Shown here: positions 41,164 through 53,390 of the stretch, one piece after another | How the letters are laid out: every line of letters starts with the position of its first letter | Position numbering within the stretch: position 1 is the stretch's first letter | DNA from: Stichopus chloronotus | Lineage: Eukaryota > Echinodermata > Holothuroidea > Aspidochirotida > Stichopodidae | Reading direction: 5' to 3' | Length of the DNA stretch: 64,000 nt | Assembly: GCA_021234535.1 (NCBI GenBank) | Contig: CM037843.1 | Location: forward strand, 13,911,979-13,975,978 | The notes under the pieces: generated by a model | Told to the model about the DNA's origin: nothing | Databases searched by the model: none | The model's input: only the letters and a program-made list of their open reading frames with translations | Position numbers and translations under genes: made by a program

Positions 41164-41350
41164 AACTAAAACTATACAGGTGAGAATAACATTTTATTCC
41201 TAAAGAGGTTAAAATCATAGAAATTTATTGACGATAAGGTCTACAAATGAAACTGCCACTGTGCCTTTCGGAGCTAAAAGCTATGATGGATACAAATACA
41301 ACTCGATGCCTACACACTTTACAACTTTCTCTAGTTATGTAAGATATACT

Positions 41351-41500
41351 GGTACTGTACGGTCGAGTGGGAAAGGGTGGTGGCACGTGAAACAATGAAG
41401 CTTAGCACCTGGGACGGTTAGGGTCAGGGTTCAATCCCTGACTGACTCATAGTACGACGGATTTTCGTCTAAGAGTATTCTAAGGTTTTCCTTCCTAAGG
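41351..41500 (+). repeat. tRNA-like SINE head (Ser/Leu-type)
   Basis: GGTCGAGTGGGAAAGG at 41361 resembles a Ser/Leu-tRNA A box. GGGTTCAATCCC at 41428-41439 resembles a B box, at the spacing expected for a long-variable-arm tRNA. The T-arm pairs only as GTCAGGG/CCCTGAC around a six-base loop, and no intact acceptor stem is visible, so this is not a functional tRNA gene. A tRNA-derived SINE head or pseudogene is the likeliest reading. Confidence 0.35.
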
Positions 41501-41738
41501 TAATCATGTGGAAAAAAAGATACCAAACTTGATCCAAGATTGTTAACTGAGTTGGTAGTCACCCGACATGAAGTAATATATAGGCCAAGTAGCTTCTTCC
41601 ACACTCGTGGTGGCTCAGGGTGGTAACATAGCTGCCCACTAAAGACTAAATTAATGACTAAGAAAAATCCAGAATTTTGACTACAACACTAGAGGCGCTG
41701 TACGGTTTTCCTACATGTGCGAATACGATTATAGGCAA

Positions 41739-41762
41739 CCTAGAGATGTCAATAACGCTCGA
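41739..41762 (+). repeat. Dispersed repeat motif, copy 2
   Basis: ACCTAGAGATGTCAATAACG followed by CTCG, the most diverged of three copies. It lies 36 bases downstream of a similar AGGCGCTGTACGG patch. Confidence 0.4.
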
Positions 41763-41949
41763 TTTGTAAAATGGGTTTTCACTTCATGTAAGCCAACCTC
41801 AAATTGACTTGAATAGAGATCTGCTAATCCCAGGGATTTATGCAGCTTTTCCAGTGTCGGGGGGATCGATTTTACCACATGTGGAACATTTTACCCCACA
41901 ATTATGACCAACAAATTAAAACTCATTACATATGTTGCTAACTTCGACT

Positions 41950-42045
41950 TACTATCAAAGGTAGAGCGGAACTCCAGATCTTTTAGGGGCGCTCGTTCGA
42001 ACCACACCCTCCCCCTCCGATACGCGCCTGAATACCACGCAGTGA
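41950..42045 (+). repeat. tRNA(Trp)-like SINE head or pseudogene
   Basis: GGTAGAGCGG (A-box-like, 41960-41969) is followed by ACTCCAGATC, an anticodon-loop-like segment with CCA, and by GTTCGAACCAC (B box, near 41994). These blocks occur in the order found in animal tRNA-Trp. The anticodon stem does not pair and spacings are off by two to three bases, so the tRNA itself is degenerate. A C-rich segment with GATACGCGCCTG follows, which on the minus strand resembles the CAGTGGCGTA family. Confidence 0.4.
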
Positions 42046-42147
42046 AAGGCTCTTCAGTCCAGGGAGTTGCAACCCCCTGTTCAGTCCACTCATTTCGCGT
42101 CTAACGTCTATTCACTTGAGTTTGACATACGCTTACATGAAGAATGT

Positions 42148-42176
42148 CCCTAGAAATGTCACTACCGCTCTACTTT
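42148..42176 (+). repeat. Dispersed repeat motif, copy 3
   Basis: CCCTAGAAATGTCACTACCG followed by CTCTACTTT, closest to the copy at 39805. The three copies lie within 2.4 kb and share the same orientation. Confidence 0.5.
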
Positions 42177-43439
42177 CGGACCTCAAAACCTAGTACCGAA
42201 TGAGAGTATCACATTCTGTCTAAATTCTGGAGACGCAAGTAACACTCGAAAACATTAATGTTACGGAAAGAACTCTGTTGTCGTCTTACGTACTAATGCA
42301 ATACAACATTCGTGCCTCTCAGAATTTGGGTATGTTTTATGGTTTTGTGGATGAAGGTGGGTGGGAAGGGGGCATATTTATCGTATGAGAGTTCCGAGTG
42401 GACGTTTGCAAAAAAGTACTTTCCTGAAGTCTTTCCTGAACGTCTTTTCCGTATTCTCTGCATGATCCTCGATACCATATATGGAAAACAACATGTCCAG
42501 TCACTTTTTTCTCCAAATCCACAAAATAAATAAATAAAAAGGAAACAAATCAAAGATAAGAAATATAGATAGAGGTGGAGAAGGCAGATGGGACTAGGGT
42601 TGGTGAGTCCAGGCTGATGTGACAATATTACACTTAGGCACTGCATAACTCCATACAGTTCGCTAATGTTGCCCGCAAAATTCAACTGCAAAAGTTCATA
42701 CATATGAAGTGTTTACGGAACGTGAGAGCTCAGTAAAAAAAAAGAAAATATATGTTAGTGTAACGCTGTTTATTCTCATTTCTGCTGGTGCGGTATAATA
42801 CATAAAAACATCTGATAGGGCGAAACAAGATGTGTTTGCTGCAAGTAATATGTGCTTCTAAAAATTGTTTTCCACATGTCTTGGTAAATATGTGTGTCAT
42901 GTGATGCAAAAGAAGCGTATAGAAACTGTAATCGGGCCGTTATGGTAAACATATCCTGAGGACGCGGAAACATAAACGGCAAGGGAATAATTGAAGTTGC
43001 TTATGTAGTATTTATACCAGGAAAAGAATTTGACTCCTTGATTTTACGAAATTATGAATTGCATTCATAAACAATTATAGCCAAAGCAGACTCCGGTTAT
43101 TTCAGCTGGTACGGAAATACGTAGAGTCAAAGAAAACATTCAACATGGAAGAAGCATATAAAATAGAAACCTTTTACAAAAGGAAGACGAGTGTTACGAA
43201 GCAGAGTGAAACTAGCAAACCAGTGAGGGCTAAGGTTTAAAGTTGGTTTTGTAAACATATTATTAAAGAAGCAACGTGTCACAGTCTTTCAGATAGTATT
43301 GATACTTCAAATACACTTTTTACAATAAGACACCATTTAGTAGTAAAATATGAAAACATGAAGAAAATATGAAGTTTTAATTAACACACTTTTCCGCTCA
43401 CTTGCAAGTCGCCTTGTTATTGTAAAATTACCTTATTCG
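42177..43439. other. No recognisable gene
   Basis: The frame 42293-42703 (-) is 136 residues with one hydrophobic segment but no known domain and no clear splice or start context. Its opposite strand is open too, which suggests composition and not selection. Nothing else is seen. Confidence 0.45.
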
Positions 43440-43496
43440 TGACGTCACGCATGCACCTCCACAGTGTTGACATGGCGAGGTGCATGTGCAACGTCA
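43440..43496. repeat. Imperfect hairpin capped by CRE-type sequence
   Basis: The arm TGACGTCACGCATGCACCTC (43440-43459) is matched by GAGGTGCATGTGCAACGTCA (43477-43496) read inverted, with 17 of 20 positions agreeing around a 17-base spacer. The left arm begins with a full CRE palindrome and the right arm carries a half-site. Confidence 0.7.
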
Positions 43497-46400
43497 TACT
43501 TTTTGAACATGGCAACAGTGCTATACACAAGGCGGAAAATTAGAATGTGATATTTGGAAAGAACGAAAACATGCCAGTTAAGATCGTGACTACTTGGGGT
43601 GCAGTTTCACCCCACATCAAGTGAAATTCACTTTTATCTACGAGTGGTCACTAGCTGTACTCTTTTTTTTTTGAGCGAATTTCACTTCTGTGTTTTCAGA
43701 TTGTACTATCACATTTTTTTTTTTTTATCTAAATTAGTGCTGTTTCTCAAAGTTTGAGCAAAAGTATAACAGAGCAAATATGAATATGAGTTTTCCGACA
43801 AGACTGTAAGCCTTCTTGCAACAATACTTGTGGACATGTGATGAAGACATACTGATCTACTTTAACATAGGTCACGATATGTAAAGATATGACCTAAACG
43901 ATGATCATTGGTCACTCAATTTCTGTAGAATCAGCAGCAGCTATAATATAATACTAAAGAAATACACTCTCGATGAACATTTAATTGTAGGTTATGTACT
44001 TATGGCGAAAGGATAAGAAACATATATATTCACCACAATAAAACAAATACAAATAAATATACAAACAAACAGATAGGCGCCCTCTCCACCTCTCTCTCTC
44101 TCTCACACACAAACATTCACTATTTTTATCAACAAATATGTCTAATTAAATTTAATTAGCCACAGTATAATATAATTTCTTATCAAGATTCACCTTTCAG
44201 CGTAATGATCATCATTGAGCTGACATCTACGAATAGGGTATAATTAATGAAAATATTTTAACAGCATTATCAAAATTAATTGAATGTTATTTCCAATGGA
44301 TACCACCTACCTTATGATGAAAGGCTGATCAACGTTGGACGGTGAATTGACATGTAGGATTTTGCACTATCGTTGGTTAACGCAACGATGGCGTGAATCC
44401 CGAGGGTGGATTATCCTGTGGTTAATGCACAGATCCAAAGTTGATCAACCTCGTTTATAAATGCAAAACGAAGTTTTGATAAAAAAAAAATGACGAAAAC
44501 GATTTTACTCTTTAAATCGACCATGTTTTATTTATAGGGTAATGCACGGCCATCCGACTGGAACGGGCCGATACCGGAAGTGGAAGATCCATCTCAAGTA
44601 TGTGTGAATTAATTTTCAAAAAGGTATGATGACCCTCACTATCAAAAGAAAAGAAAAAAAGAAAAATATGAAGATACGACGCTTCAGTTGTTAAAGTGAT
44701 GTTTCTAAGAGTCTCAAACTGAACATTTGGCACATTGTTCAATCTCTATCCCTTCCAGACGAGGAGTTATTGTATCTCAACACGGTACACCGGTTATATT
44801 ACTTTAACAGCTAATAGGTTCCATTCATTACATTTGGTTATTGAATTGAAGTAAAAATTTAAAAAAGTGTGTAATATCGTTCATAAGTCGAACTTGAAGA
44901 TAATCGTGAAATATTGATAGTGATCTCGGAGTAGTTGTGGAAGTATTGTTAACACTGACAGAAAAATGTTGTAACTGCTACCGAGAATTAAGTAGACCCC
45001 TTTGAACTCTAATGCACTTACAACTATACATGCCAATTTAAACGTTTATGTAAACCGTGGGGGGAAAACCCGCCATCACAATGGAAGTAAAATTGCAGGC
45101 ATTTCGATTTTACCGGTTTTCCTTTTTCTTTGAAATAACGTGAAATGTTGCATTCTAATTGATGGTGATGCAGAATAATGGAAACAGATATCGTAATATG
45201 CTAACTTACTTAAACAGACCACACGCAGAAACTGGGAAGGACGGTGAAAGATTGTGTCTGTTTAAACCTTATATTTCCTCAGCAAAAGAGAAAAGACATA
45301 TGGACGTGTTGTCCAACGAGAACGACCTTAAAATTTCAAGTAAAATGCGGGATGAATCCAGGAGTTCTATTATCCGTGACGATCCCTATTAATAAGCCAT
45401 TACTCGCTCGCCAGTCATCACATTACCTGCTTCTGTTATAACCCAGATTAATCCATTTTAATCTATAACGCTGACAGTGGGGAGGAATCGAAATGGAAGA
45501 AAGGTTACGTATAATGGTCTAAGCCAGCCTTCCTCGGTTAAATTTGTTGAAGGACCATGGGGTTAAATGTTTTTGAGACAATGCGTCACTGGTCACCTCC
45601 TGGTGGAGGGGTATGATGAGAGGGGGAGTCCTTCCTCTTTTGATAATTCTCTTTTTTTAGAAGGTGCATAATGGAGCTGCGTTTGTTAAATTAGTGTGTG
45701 GGAAGTAACATATTTACATATTTTTAATACATTTTTGTCAGCATGGTTAAAAAAGGTTCAACTTTCCAGTATTCTCCCAGTACTTTTTGCCCAAAATTCT
45801 AAACCGCGCCGCTATGTGAGGACGCTTGATCTAAGTAATCTGAGCCAATGAATTGCCAATTGTTTTTTTTTTTTTTTAATGAAAATCAACCCATTTGAAT
45901 CCAGTTTTACTACGTTTCTTTCGAAGGAAGGGGGGGGGGGTGAAGATTTGGGGACGTGTTGGAGTGGACGGGACTCGGTCAAGAAACTTACAGGGAGTTG
46001 AAATGTTGCTTTAGAATGTGGATTAAACGGTTTATCGCCTTGACGAAGGATGTCTCAGAATTACGGAGCTACAGCCATGCTCATAATGCACTCAACACTG
46101 TCGCATTAAGATGACTAACGACACAACTCAGTATCGGGAATGATACATGGCTGTGATTAACGCTCCATGCGGTATGTTATTAACAACACATTTACACGTG
46201 TTATGTTCGACATATGTCACAATAACTTGTTTTAAACTCTTCTCGAACAGTCTGGTCTGGAGAGGATGGAAAGGTGATATTTAAATATTCCAGACAGAGA
46301 TGAAAAAAAAAAACAACTTGCACCTTTTTCATTGCCTACGTTAATGGCCGTCACTAAGTGCATAATATTTATCGTTTTTATGGGGTTTACATATTCTTCT

Positions 46401-46930
46401 TTGCATATGTAGGTTAGTAGTTGACCTGATCAAAATCAAGTCGTATTCAAGATTTCATGGGGGGGGGGGGGGGGGGGAAGCGCGAGACGGTAGACAGGCG
46501 ATAATATCCAAAGTTCACCTCTATATAGGGTGTTGGGCAAGTGCGCGATCTCGCAGAGTGAAAAACGCACCGCACTTTTGAAAAAAAAAAAAAATAGCGG
46601 GATCGTAATTGCAAAAGCAAGGTCGGGTAGAGTGGATCAACACTGTTCATGTAAAGTTTGAATTCCCGTAAGAAATACCCGATCGGATTTATTTCTCGAA
46701 TTTTTCCGATGTTCTCCCTCGCAGTTCATCCATCTAGTCGTGCATTTTCAACTAGGGATGTGTTCACCTTTGTGCACTTGTGTATGTGCAAATCGAACTT
46801 TACGTAGATTTTACTATGCTATGCTTGGCATTGATAGTGACGCATCAATGGGAAATAAAAAAAACCCATTACAAAAAAGAAATTTATTCCAACGAACTAT
46901 AATAGGCCTACACACTTGTAGTTGCTGAGT
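43497..46930. other. No recognisable gene; low-complexity tracts
   Basis: A TC/CA run at 44089-44112, a small hairpin ATCGTTG/CAACGAT near 44368-44388, poly(G) of 11 at 45930-45940 and the window's longest poly(G), 19 bases, at 46459-46477. The basic frame 45159-45392 (+) has no family resemblance. Confidence 0.5.
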
Positions 46931-46980
46931 GCCCAATCACAATGGTTGCCCAATCACAATGGTTGCGCAATCACAATGGC
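46931..46980. repeat. 17-base tandem repeat, three copies
   Basis: GCCCAATCACAATGGTT occurs at 46931-46947 and 46948-46964, then GCGCAATCACAATGGC. Each unit contains CAATCACAATGG. Copies are nearly identical, so the duplication is recent. Confidence 0.9.
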
Positions 46981-47698
46981 ACGATGTGCTCAAAATGTTA
47001 TTAGACGTAACAATATCGGAAACACGGAAGCCTCCCCAATATGATCACTACTGTAGCAAATTCTATAATGTGCTATGAAGCTGTATTTTGTACCTCTCAG
47101 TAGTTACAATTACCACTTTACATATGTAAATGAAGGCATAATCCAATTTAGCCACATAAACAGCTACAGAAAACTACTTTGTGGTCAAATTAGATGTTAT
47201 GCGAAAATGAAATTTTGTTCCTAGTCAGCATTTAGTTGAGAGTAATATTTCTTCCTATGTAGAGAGTTACGATGATAGGTGGCACCAATGATGTGCACTG
47301 ACTGCAAAGGAAGTCACGTGATATCGGGTATGTATGGATCAATTTACAAAAAATTTCAAATCATAACATTGTCCTTTAACAGCAGGGTCTATTTTTTAGC
47401 CCCTGCTACCAGTATATTAATTGGTCACTGTCTAACAATTACCTACTCGGAAATCGATGTGCTACTGTTCCTGCATTTTCAAAAGTACACGAAAGAACTG
47501 ACTTTTCTTCTTGCAGTTGTAAACAGGTATGGAAGCTACCACGTCGTGGGTCTATTTGTCCAAGTGTAGCCTAATTTTCAAAAGAAATGGTTTGTATTAG
47601 TTGATCATTATTCGCAAGGAAGTGCTGCACATTCCCCATCGGGTCTGGTTTCGCTACCTTTTCATTATTTACCCCGCCCCCCCCCCCAAGAAAAAACA
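46981..47698. other. No recognisable gene
   Basis: Plain AT-rich sequence ending in an 11-base poly(C) run at 47677-47687. The frame 47279-47569 (+) has no known features. Confidence 0.5.
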
Positions 47699-47855
47699 AT
47701 CTTCTTTCTATCGTGATGAACACTCTAATTAATGAGATTTCTCATCATAAACATGGCGTAGGCAGAGATGTTATTTTTCAGATTTTTATCAAATAGGTGA
47801 GCAGATGGAAGAATAACGATAAAGGCATATTTTGTCTTTAAATAACACATGCTTC
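47699..47855. repeat. Diverged duplicated segment, copy 1
   Basis: Shares CTTCTTTCT, AACACTCTAATT-ATGA, ACAT-GCGTAG, CAGAT, TGGAAGAA, AACGAT-AAGGC and CA-CACAT in the same order as 49634-49795. On the minus strand both copies give a short stretch resembling MC-LK-K and YAMF, but with stops. I read it as a diverged direct repeat of unknown type and not as a coding exon. Confidence 0.6.
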
Positions 47856-49633
47856 TGTGATTATGGATATAAATATAATATATCGAATCTTTGGAATTTC
47901 TAAACAAAAATACCCTCAACCTTTACGATCCTTGGAAAAAAGAATTTCACAGTCATATCTAAAATGTTCTAGAAATAACACCTTGAGATGAAGGTTGATG
48001 TAGCACCTCCGCTTTACTCCCGGATACTCCCCGTATACTCCCACTCACATTTCTTTGTAAGTAGCTGTCAATGCAGTCATCTTGGTCCATATGGTTGTTG
48101 TTCTCGTTTTTTTCCCTAAATGTTATAGCACAGCTTTTGTAACCCACAATCGATGAATTTCACTTCCACAAGGGTAGCTGCCATGTGGATAAGTGCAGCT
48201 CCATGCTCCCAGGGTAATAGAAACAGTATGAATGAAACTCATCGTTAAAAACATTTTGTTAACCGTTAGTCCATCAGTGAATTCAACACTTATGTAAATC
48301 AAATTGTTCTGTATCCAAACCTGAGTATATTTATAGATATCGATGAAGGTAATTGTATCACATGTCAATTTAATCTGTTCATGCATAACTTCAGACACAT
48401 ATATAAAGGAGAATCTTCTCGGCGTTATGGAAGCAGCTGAATCTTCCAACTGTTTATAGTTATGAGAAATGTTGAAGAGATGGAGGAAAGATAAAAGCTC
48501 TTCGATTTTTCAGTGGATAATGACAGTTACATGAATTTCATGATAATGAGAGAGAAAGGATCACCCCAGGGACGTTTCTTTTTAGCATCATAGTGCGATG
48601 TTTAGAAACCCGACAGTGAAATGTGGGGTGGGAAAGGCGGATCGGGGAGGGGGAAGTGCGTGCATTGGCACCACAAACTTTTCCAAATTGACAAATTTTG
48701 CCTTAAGTTAATGTTATATCGCAGGTATCCCACTGTTGCTCTTCTCGATTCTGTTTGATACTCGCACAACATATTAAGATCAATTTTATCGCAGGAATCC
48801 TTCAGATCAGGCCTTCTTCGACAATGCGAGGATTTAGTGCAATCCCCCCCCCCCCCTCCCGTTGCGGCCAAAAAGAAAAGAAAACAGATCGGCGACAGAA
48901 AAAAATGGATCCGTTGGTGGATGGGGTAAAACGTGAAAGAAAAACATAACTATAAAAATAAAACAAAAGAAATTGTCATCTGTCACGTCATCTGTAATAA
49001 GAGGAACAACTAAAGTGTCAATTGTGACGTCATTTCGTAAGACGGCACGTGAAAAGAGAGAGGAAGAGGGAAATATAAGTTTTGTTCTTCCATGCTTCGA
49101 TTATCATAGCAGTGAAATTGACTTGACACAGCGATCTTTGCCAGTGGAGACAGCCTTTGCTTCAATTTGGTGCGGTGTTATTTTAGTTCATGAAAATGGA
49201 CGAGGGCGAAAGAAGAACCGAGGATAAATCTTTCTAAACATACAGTAGCCATGCGTAAATGTGCTTACGTCATTGAGATCATACACACTTCAATCAGGGA
49301 GTTGTTTTGGTAACTGAAGAAAGCTAGAAGCTCAGAAACATGTTGCTACGATGATATTTGTATCACCATGTCAGTCATTATGGTATTTGGCATTATGGTA
49401 TTTGGCACCTGTACGTGCACGCGGACTAAAAAGTACCAAATACGGACAAAGTTTCCTGTTTTAGAGTGTCCGACTGGGCAGGAAATACCGTTCTCCGGAC
49501 ACAATGACACCTGACATAATAGTCCTACAGACACATTCTCCGTGAATTACTAACCGTAGAACACCAAGTCACTGTCTCTTGCAACACCGGTGCCGTTGAA
49601 CCATTTTTAGCTGAAAAGAGAAAACTAAATCAC
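47856..49633. other. No recognisable gene
   Basis: Between the two duplicated segments: poly(C) of 13 at 48844-48856, a CRE palindrome at 49025-49032 and a 15-base direct duplication (CATTATGGTATTTGG twice) at 49376-49405. The frame 48973-49227 (+) is charged and unrecognised. Confidence 0.5.
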
Positions 49634-49795
49634 TCTTCTTTCTGGCGTTATTAACACTCTAATTGATGAAATTTTTCGTGAAAGAAACATTGCGTAGATC
49701 TTATCTTCCAGATCGGTAACTAATGGAAGAAAATGAGTGGAGATGAACGATTAAGGCCATTTTTTCTTCAAACAGCACATCCTGCTTTAAGAGAG
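49634..49795. repeat. Diverged duplicated segment, copy 2
   Basis: Second copy of the segment at 47699-47855, about 1.9 kb downstream in the same orientation, with many substitutions and small indels. It suggests an old tandem or interspersed repeat whose full boundaries I cannot fix. Confidence 0.6.
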
Positions 49796-52700
49796 TGCCG
49801 GGGTGATAATTATTCAGTGACAAATGACTGGAGAGAGGTCTAACACGGTAGCGATGAAGCCCAAAAAAAAAAGGGAAAGAAAATTACAACAAAGTCGATG
49901 ACTGCAGGGGAGGGAATGAGAAGGGAGAGAGCGAGACTGGGTGGAGACGGGAATTTAAATTTATTTGTCGGTATGTCCAACCTTATATCAGCATCTCGTT
50001 GTGACGGGCTAGGCAAGGTGAATAAACATAAGCCTTGGGAAGCTCACGGAAACAATTTCAAATTTCACTCAGAGGAACACTTTAAACTACCATGGACGTG
50101 CCACATAAGTAATAAGAATGTCATCTTCTATTAAAAGAAGGGAAGACATTAGGTTGTCATGGCAACCAAATTCACATAGTCATGAATAAGTTCACATGTA
50201 CTTTAGTCTAATTTTAGATCAAAATTTATACTGTCATTAATAAGTATTAAAAGGATTAACCACTAAAGAATATTGACATTGTATAAAACTTAGGAATTGT
50301 TTTCTCTCTGTACTATTGCAAACCATATCTCAATACCAAGTTTCGTTTGGAAGTTCTGTTTTTTTAAAAAATGTCCTTGCTCTGAGTTATTTCAAAATGT
50401 TACATTGCATATGAGGGAAATCTCTGTTTCCAAGAACGCACAGACACAACTGCTTGAATGTAACTTATGTATTTCTTAATAACCTTGACAGTCTGAAAAG
50501 AAAAATTACGAATTACGTTTAAGAGGGGCTTATGAAGCGTCGAATTTCAAGGTTAAATAGTCTTATCACTCAGAAGACAACGAAGACTGATCACAGTCAT
50601 TTGTCGTTGTTACATGGCATTCTGTAACTTGGGGCAAGGCTAAAAAAATTTTTTGGCCAAAGCAGTCGTTTTGTCAAACAGCTATATCTCGAGTCATTAA
50701 CAAGATCTGGGTGTGGGGTTTAAAGTGCCTTCGTGGAAAAAATATTCTCATTCATTTAAAAAAAACTACTTTCTCTGTCAGTTTAATATTTCTTTAAGGG
50801 ACTCTCCTCCCCTATAGATCTTAGAATTTCCGACTAACGTTAAAGCAGGTATTAAAGAGCACAGAGTACGAATAAAATTACAAAAATAAAAGCAACAAAC
50901 TACAGATAAAAAATGATTCATGTTACCTCTTTATCCGAGTTAAGGTGAATTAATGCACAATCAATTGAAAAACATTACATTCATCTATCTCAATCGTGTT
51001 GTCTTGAATTTCTACTTTAAGATGGAAAAAATACAAAAATTGAGGTTTCATGTTGTCATGACGACATTCCGCGTTTAATTTATGACGAAAAGAGGAAATT
51101 AAATATGGAAGTCGTCTTAATGGGGCGAGAAATGGAGAAACCTGTACCCGCTTGACTCACCCTATATATACCACAATATGATAACAAATTATCAACGCTG
51201 TTGTTTCATTGGGGTATCTCTTACCTTTTACAGACTTTGATGAAAATTTGCAAGATGAGAGATAAATTATCTTCTGGCTATAATGATTAGTGAAAGATAG
51301 AGAGGGCTAACCGATTTCTACACAAGTCGTTTAGGATTGCCTGCGGGTTCAAAATTCTCTTCAAATTCGTTACCTCGGGGATTATTTCATTTTCTGTGTA
51401 GTTTTTCCTTGCATTTTTTTCGTTTTACCTTTAAATGAAGAAGCAGACAAAAAAAAAAAAACGTACACTCTCGTATATTTACTGCTTCGCTTTGAAAACA
51501 TGAGTCGATTTGTGAGCATCATGCCTTAACGACGTGTTTCTTGTTTATCTATAACTGCACACATATATTTGCAAGATCCATGACGATAATGGTAATCACA
51601 TTACGGCAAATAGATATTCTCAAGTGACGGATTTAACAAGAAAATAATATCAAGAGAGAATACGAGAATGAAGAGAGTTGAAGATACAATCTCAACATTA
51701 TGGTTATCCTCACATGAAAGTACCCTCTGTACCTGAATCATTTCAAATCATGGAGTAATCTGATGTAATTTCCCATTAGACCCAGTAACAGCGAAGATTT
51801 TACCTCAAATTTGTGCGCAATTAGAGCTGCCGTTACCGTATAATGGACAAGAAAAAAAAATACATAGTATTACAAAAGAAAATCCCCCAAGAAGAAACCA
51901 AGCAACAAGAACAAAAGAAAAGAACAAAAACAGAGTGAAGGAATATAGGCTGTAGCATTTATTTTGGGGGAAACAAACTAATGTTATTCCATAATGAATT
52001 TAAAGTAATTTAAATGATGAAGAAGGATGATGTAAAAAAATGAAGTTGAAAAAAAAGGACATTGGGGCATCCTTTTTTTTTTTTTTGTCTTTGAGAAATT
52101 CTGAAAAATGAGCGAATATCACCGCTCAGTCTGCGGGCAATGTTGACTTTCTTCGTAAATCCGCGCGGACTGTAAAAGACTTTCTATCGATCTGCGTAAC
52201 TCTTAAATTTTGACGTCGAGTACTTGTCAAGTAGGAATAACATTAGCTTTTCAGGCAACATGTTTTTATTGAAACATGTTCGTAGTTCGTCTTGCGGATC
52301 TTTGTCGAACTAAAATTGTTCGGATAAAGTAGGATATTATTTTGTAAAGCAAAGTGAAGCACAGCACCAGACATTGAAGGAAATAGTCCAAAACGGCATG
52401 TTGATGCAACGTTACATTAATCAGAAGGTAGTTTATCAGAGCTACCCTACTAGGTCAATGTCCGTAGGACAGCCTGAGGAGACACACCGAATCGAAGTCG
52501 ATAAAGTTTAGAGGATTTTAAAGTACTACTGCATGGAAATGCAAATGGTATCGTACGCAATCAGGTCCCACGTCCAGTGGCTGCAACCAATTTCAATAAT
52601 TTCAATGAGTTTGGACCCTTACTTAGAATAATCGCTTGCATTTGGGTAATACCAATGCGAAAAGTGCCTGGTCACACGCACGAATTTTTCAAACCCTAAC

Positions 52701-53378
52701 CGTATTTTTATCACACGTACCTGAATGTTTCTTTCGTATGATATGGATACGGTGATGGTCTTAGTTTGGCCTCTTGTGTTAGTGTGTGAAGAAATCTTGA
52801 CAGGTTTGTAAAAAAAATTTGAATTTCACGAACTACCCGAAAAAGTACCTCTTTAATCATTCTCGGAAAACAGCGGATTCTGAGACGAGCCATGCTGGCC
52901 GGGTAGACTCCTCGTAATGTTTTTAAGGTTATCATCTTTCGATATTGCCACTGGAATGCTAAGTACGGATGGTATGAAAAACATGACAATGGCAAATCTC
53001 GTGCTAAATTTCGACCTTATCAAGCTCAAAACGGAAGTCTGGAAGTGTGAGGATATCTCAAGACATCCGCTGTATCACCGGATGTGACGTACTATTTGTG
53101 TGATTGAAACTTTCAACCGTTTGAGAGTTAAAGGAGGATAGATAGTTGTTAGTTACACATTGCATAACTTTTCACACAGTCTTCATCCAAATCGGGTTTT
53201 ATCATATCTCCCTAGCAGATTTGTGTTGAAATGTGATATGACAATTGCACAATCTGTCATAGATTGCCCCAGTAGAAAAAAAAAATCCGTTAATTTTTTA
53301 TTGTTCTTGAGTCCCCAGGGTAGTATTCATGAGTAAGTGTTTTATGGCTATTCCTTCCTTGAATAAGGAATGTCATTT
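49796..53378. other. No recognisable gene
   Basis: AT-rich sequence with A/T homopolymers. It holds the X-box-like site at 50153-50166. The frame 52711-52995 (-) lacks known motifs. Confidence 0.5.
50153..50166. promoter_or_regulatory. RFX-type X-box-like palindrome
   Basis: GTTGTCATGGCAAC matches the symmetrical RFX consensus (GTTGCCATGGCAAC) at all but one position. RFX factors drive ciliary genes in animals, but no gene is recognised next to it, so function is unknown. Confidence 0.35.
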
Positions 53379-53390
53379 GGTCAAAGGTCA
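53379..53390 (+). promoter_or_regulatory. DR1 nuclear-receptor-type site
   Basis: GGTCAAAGGTCA contains two AGGTCA-type half-sites separated by one base, the arrangement bound by HNF4, COUP-TF and RXR heterodimers. It stands alone with no recognised gene nearby. Confidence 0.3.

Noticed and set aside
42293..42703. 136-codon minus-strand frame with one hydrophobic stretch
   Set aside because: An overlapping frame is open on the other strand, no known domain is present, and the hydrophobic part comes from an A/T-rich patch.
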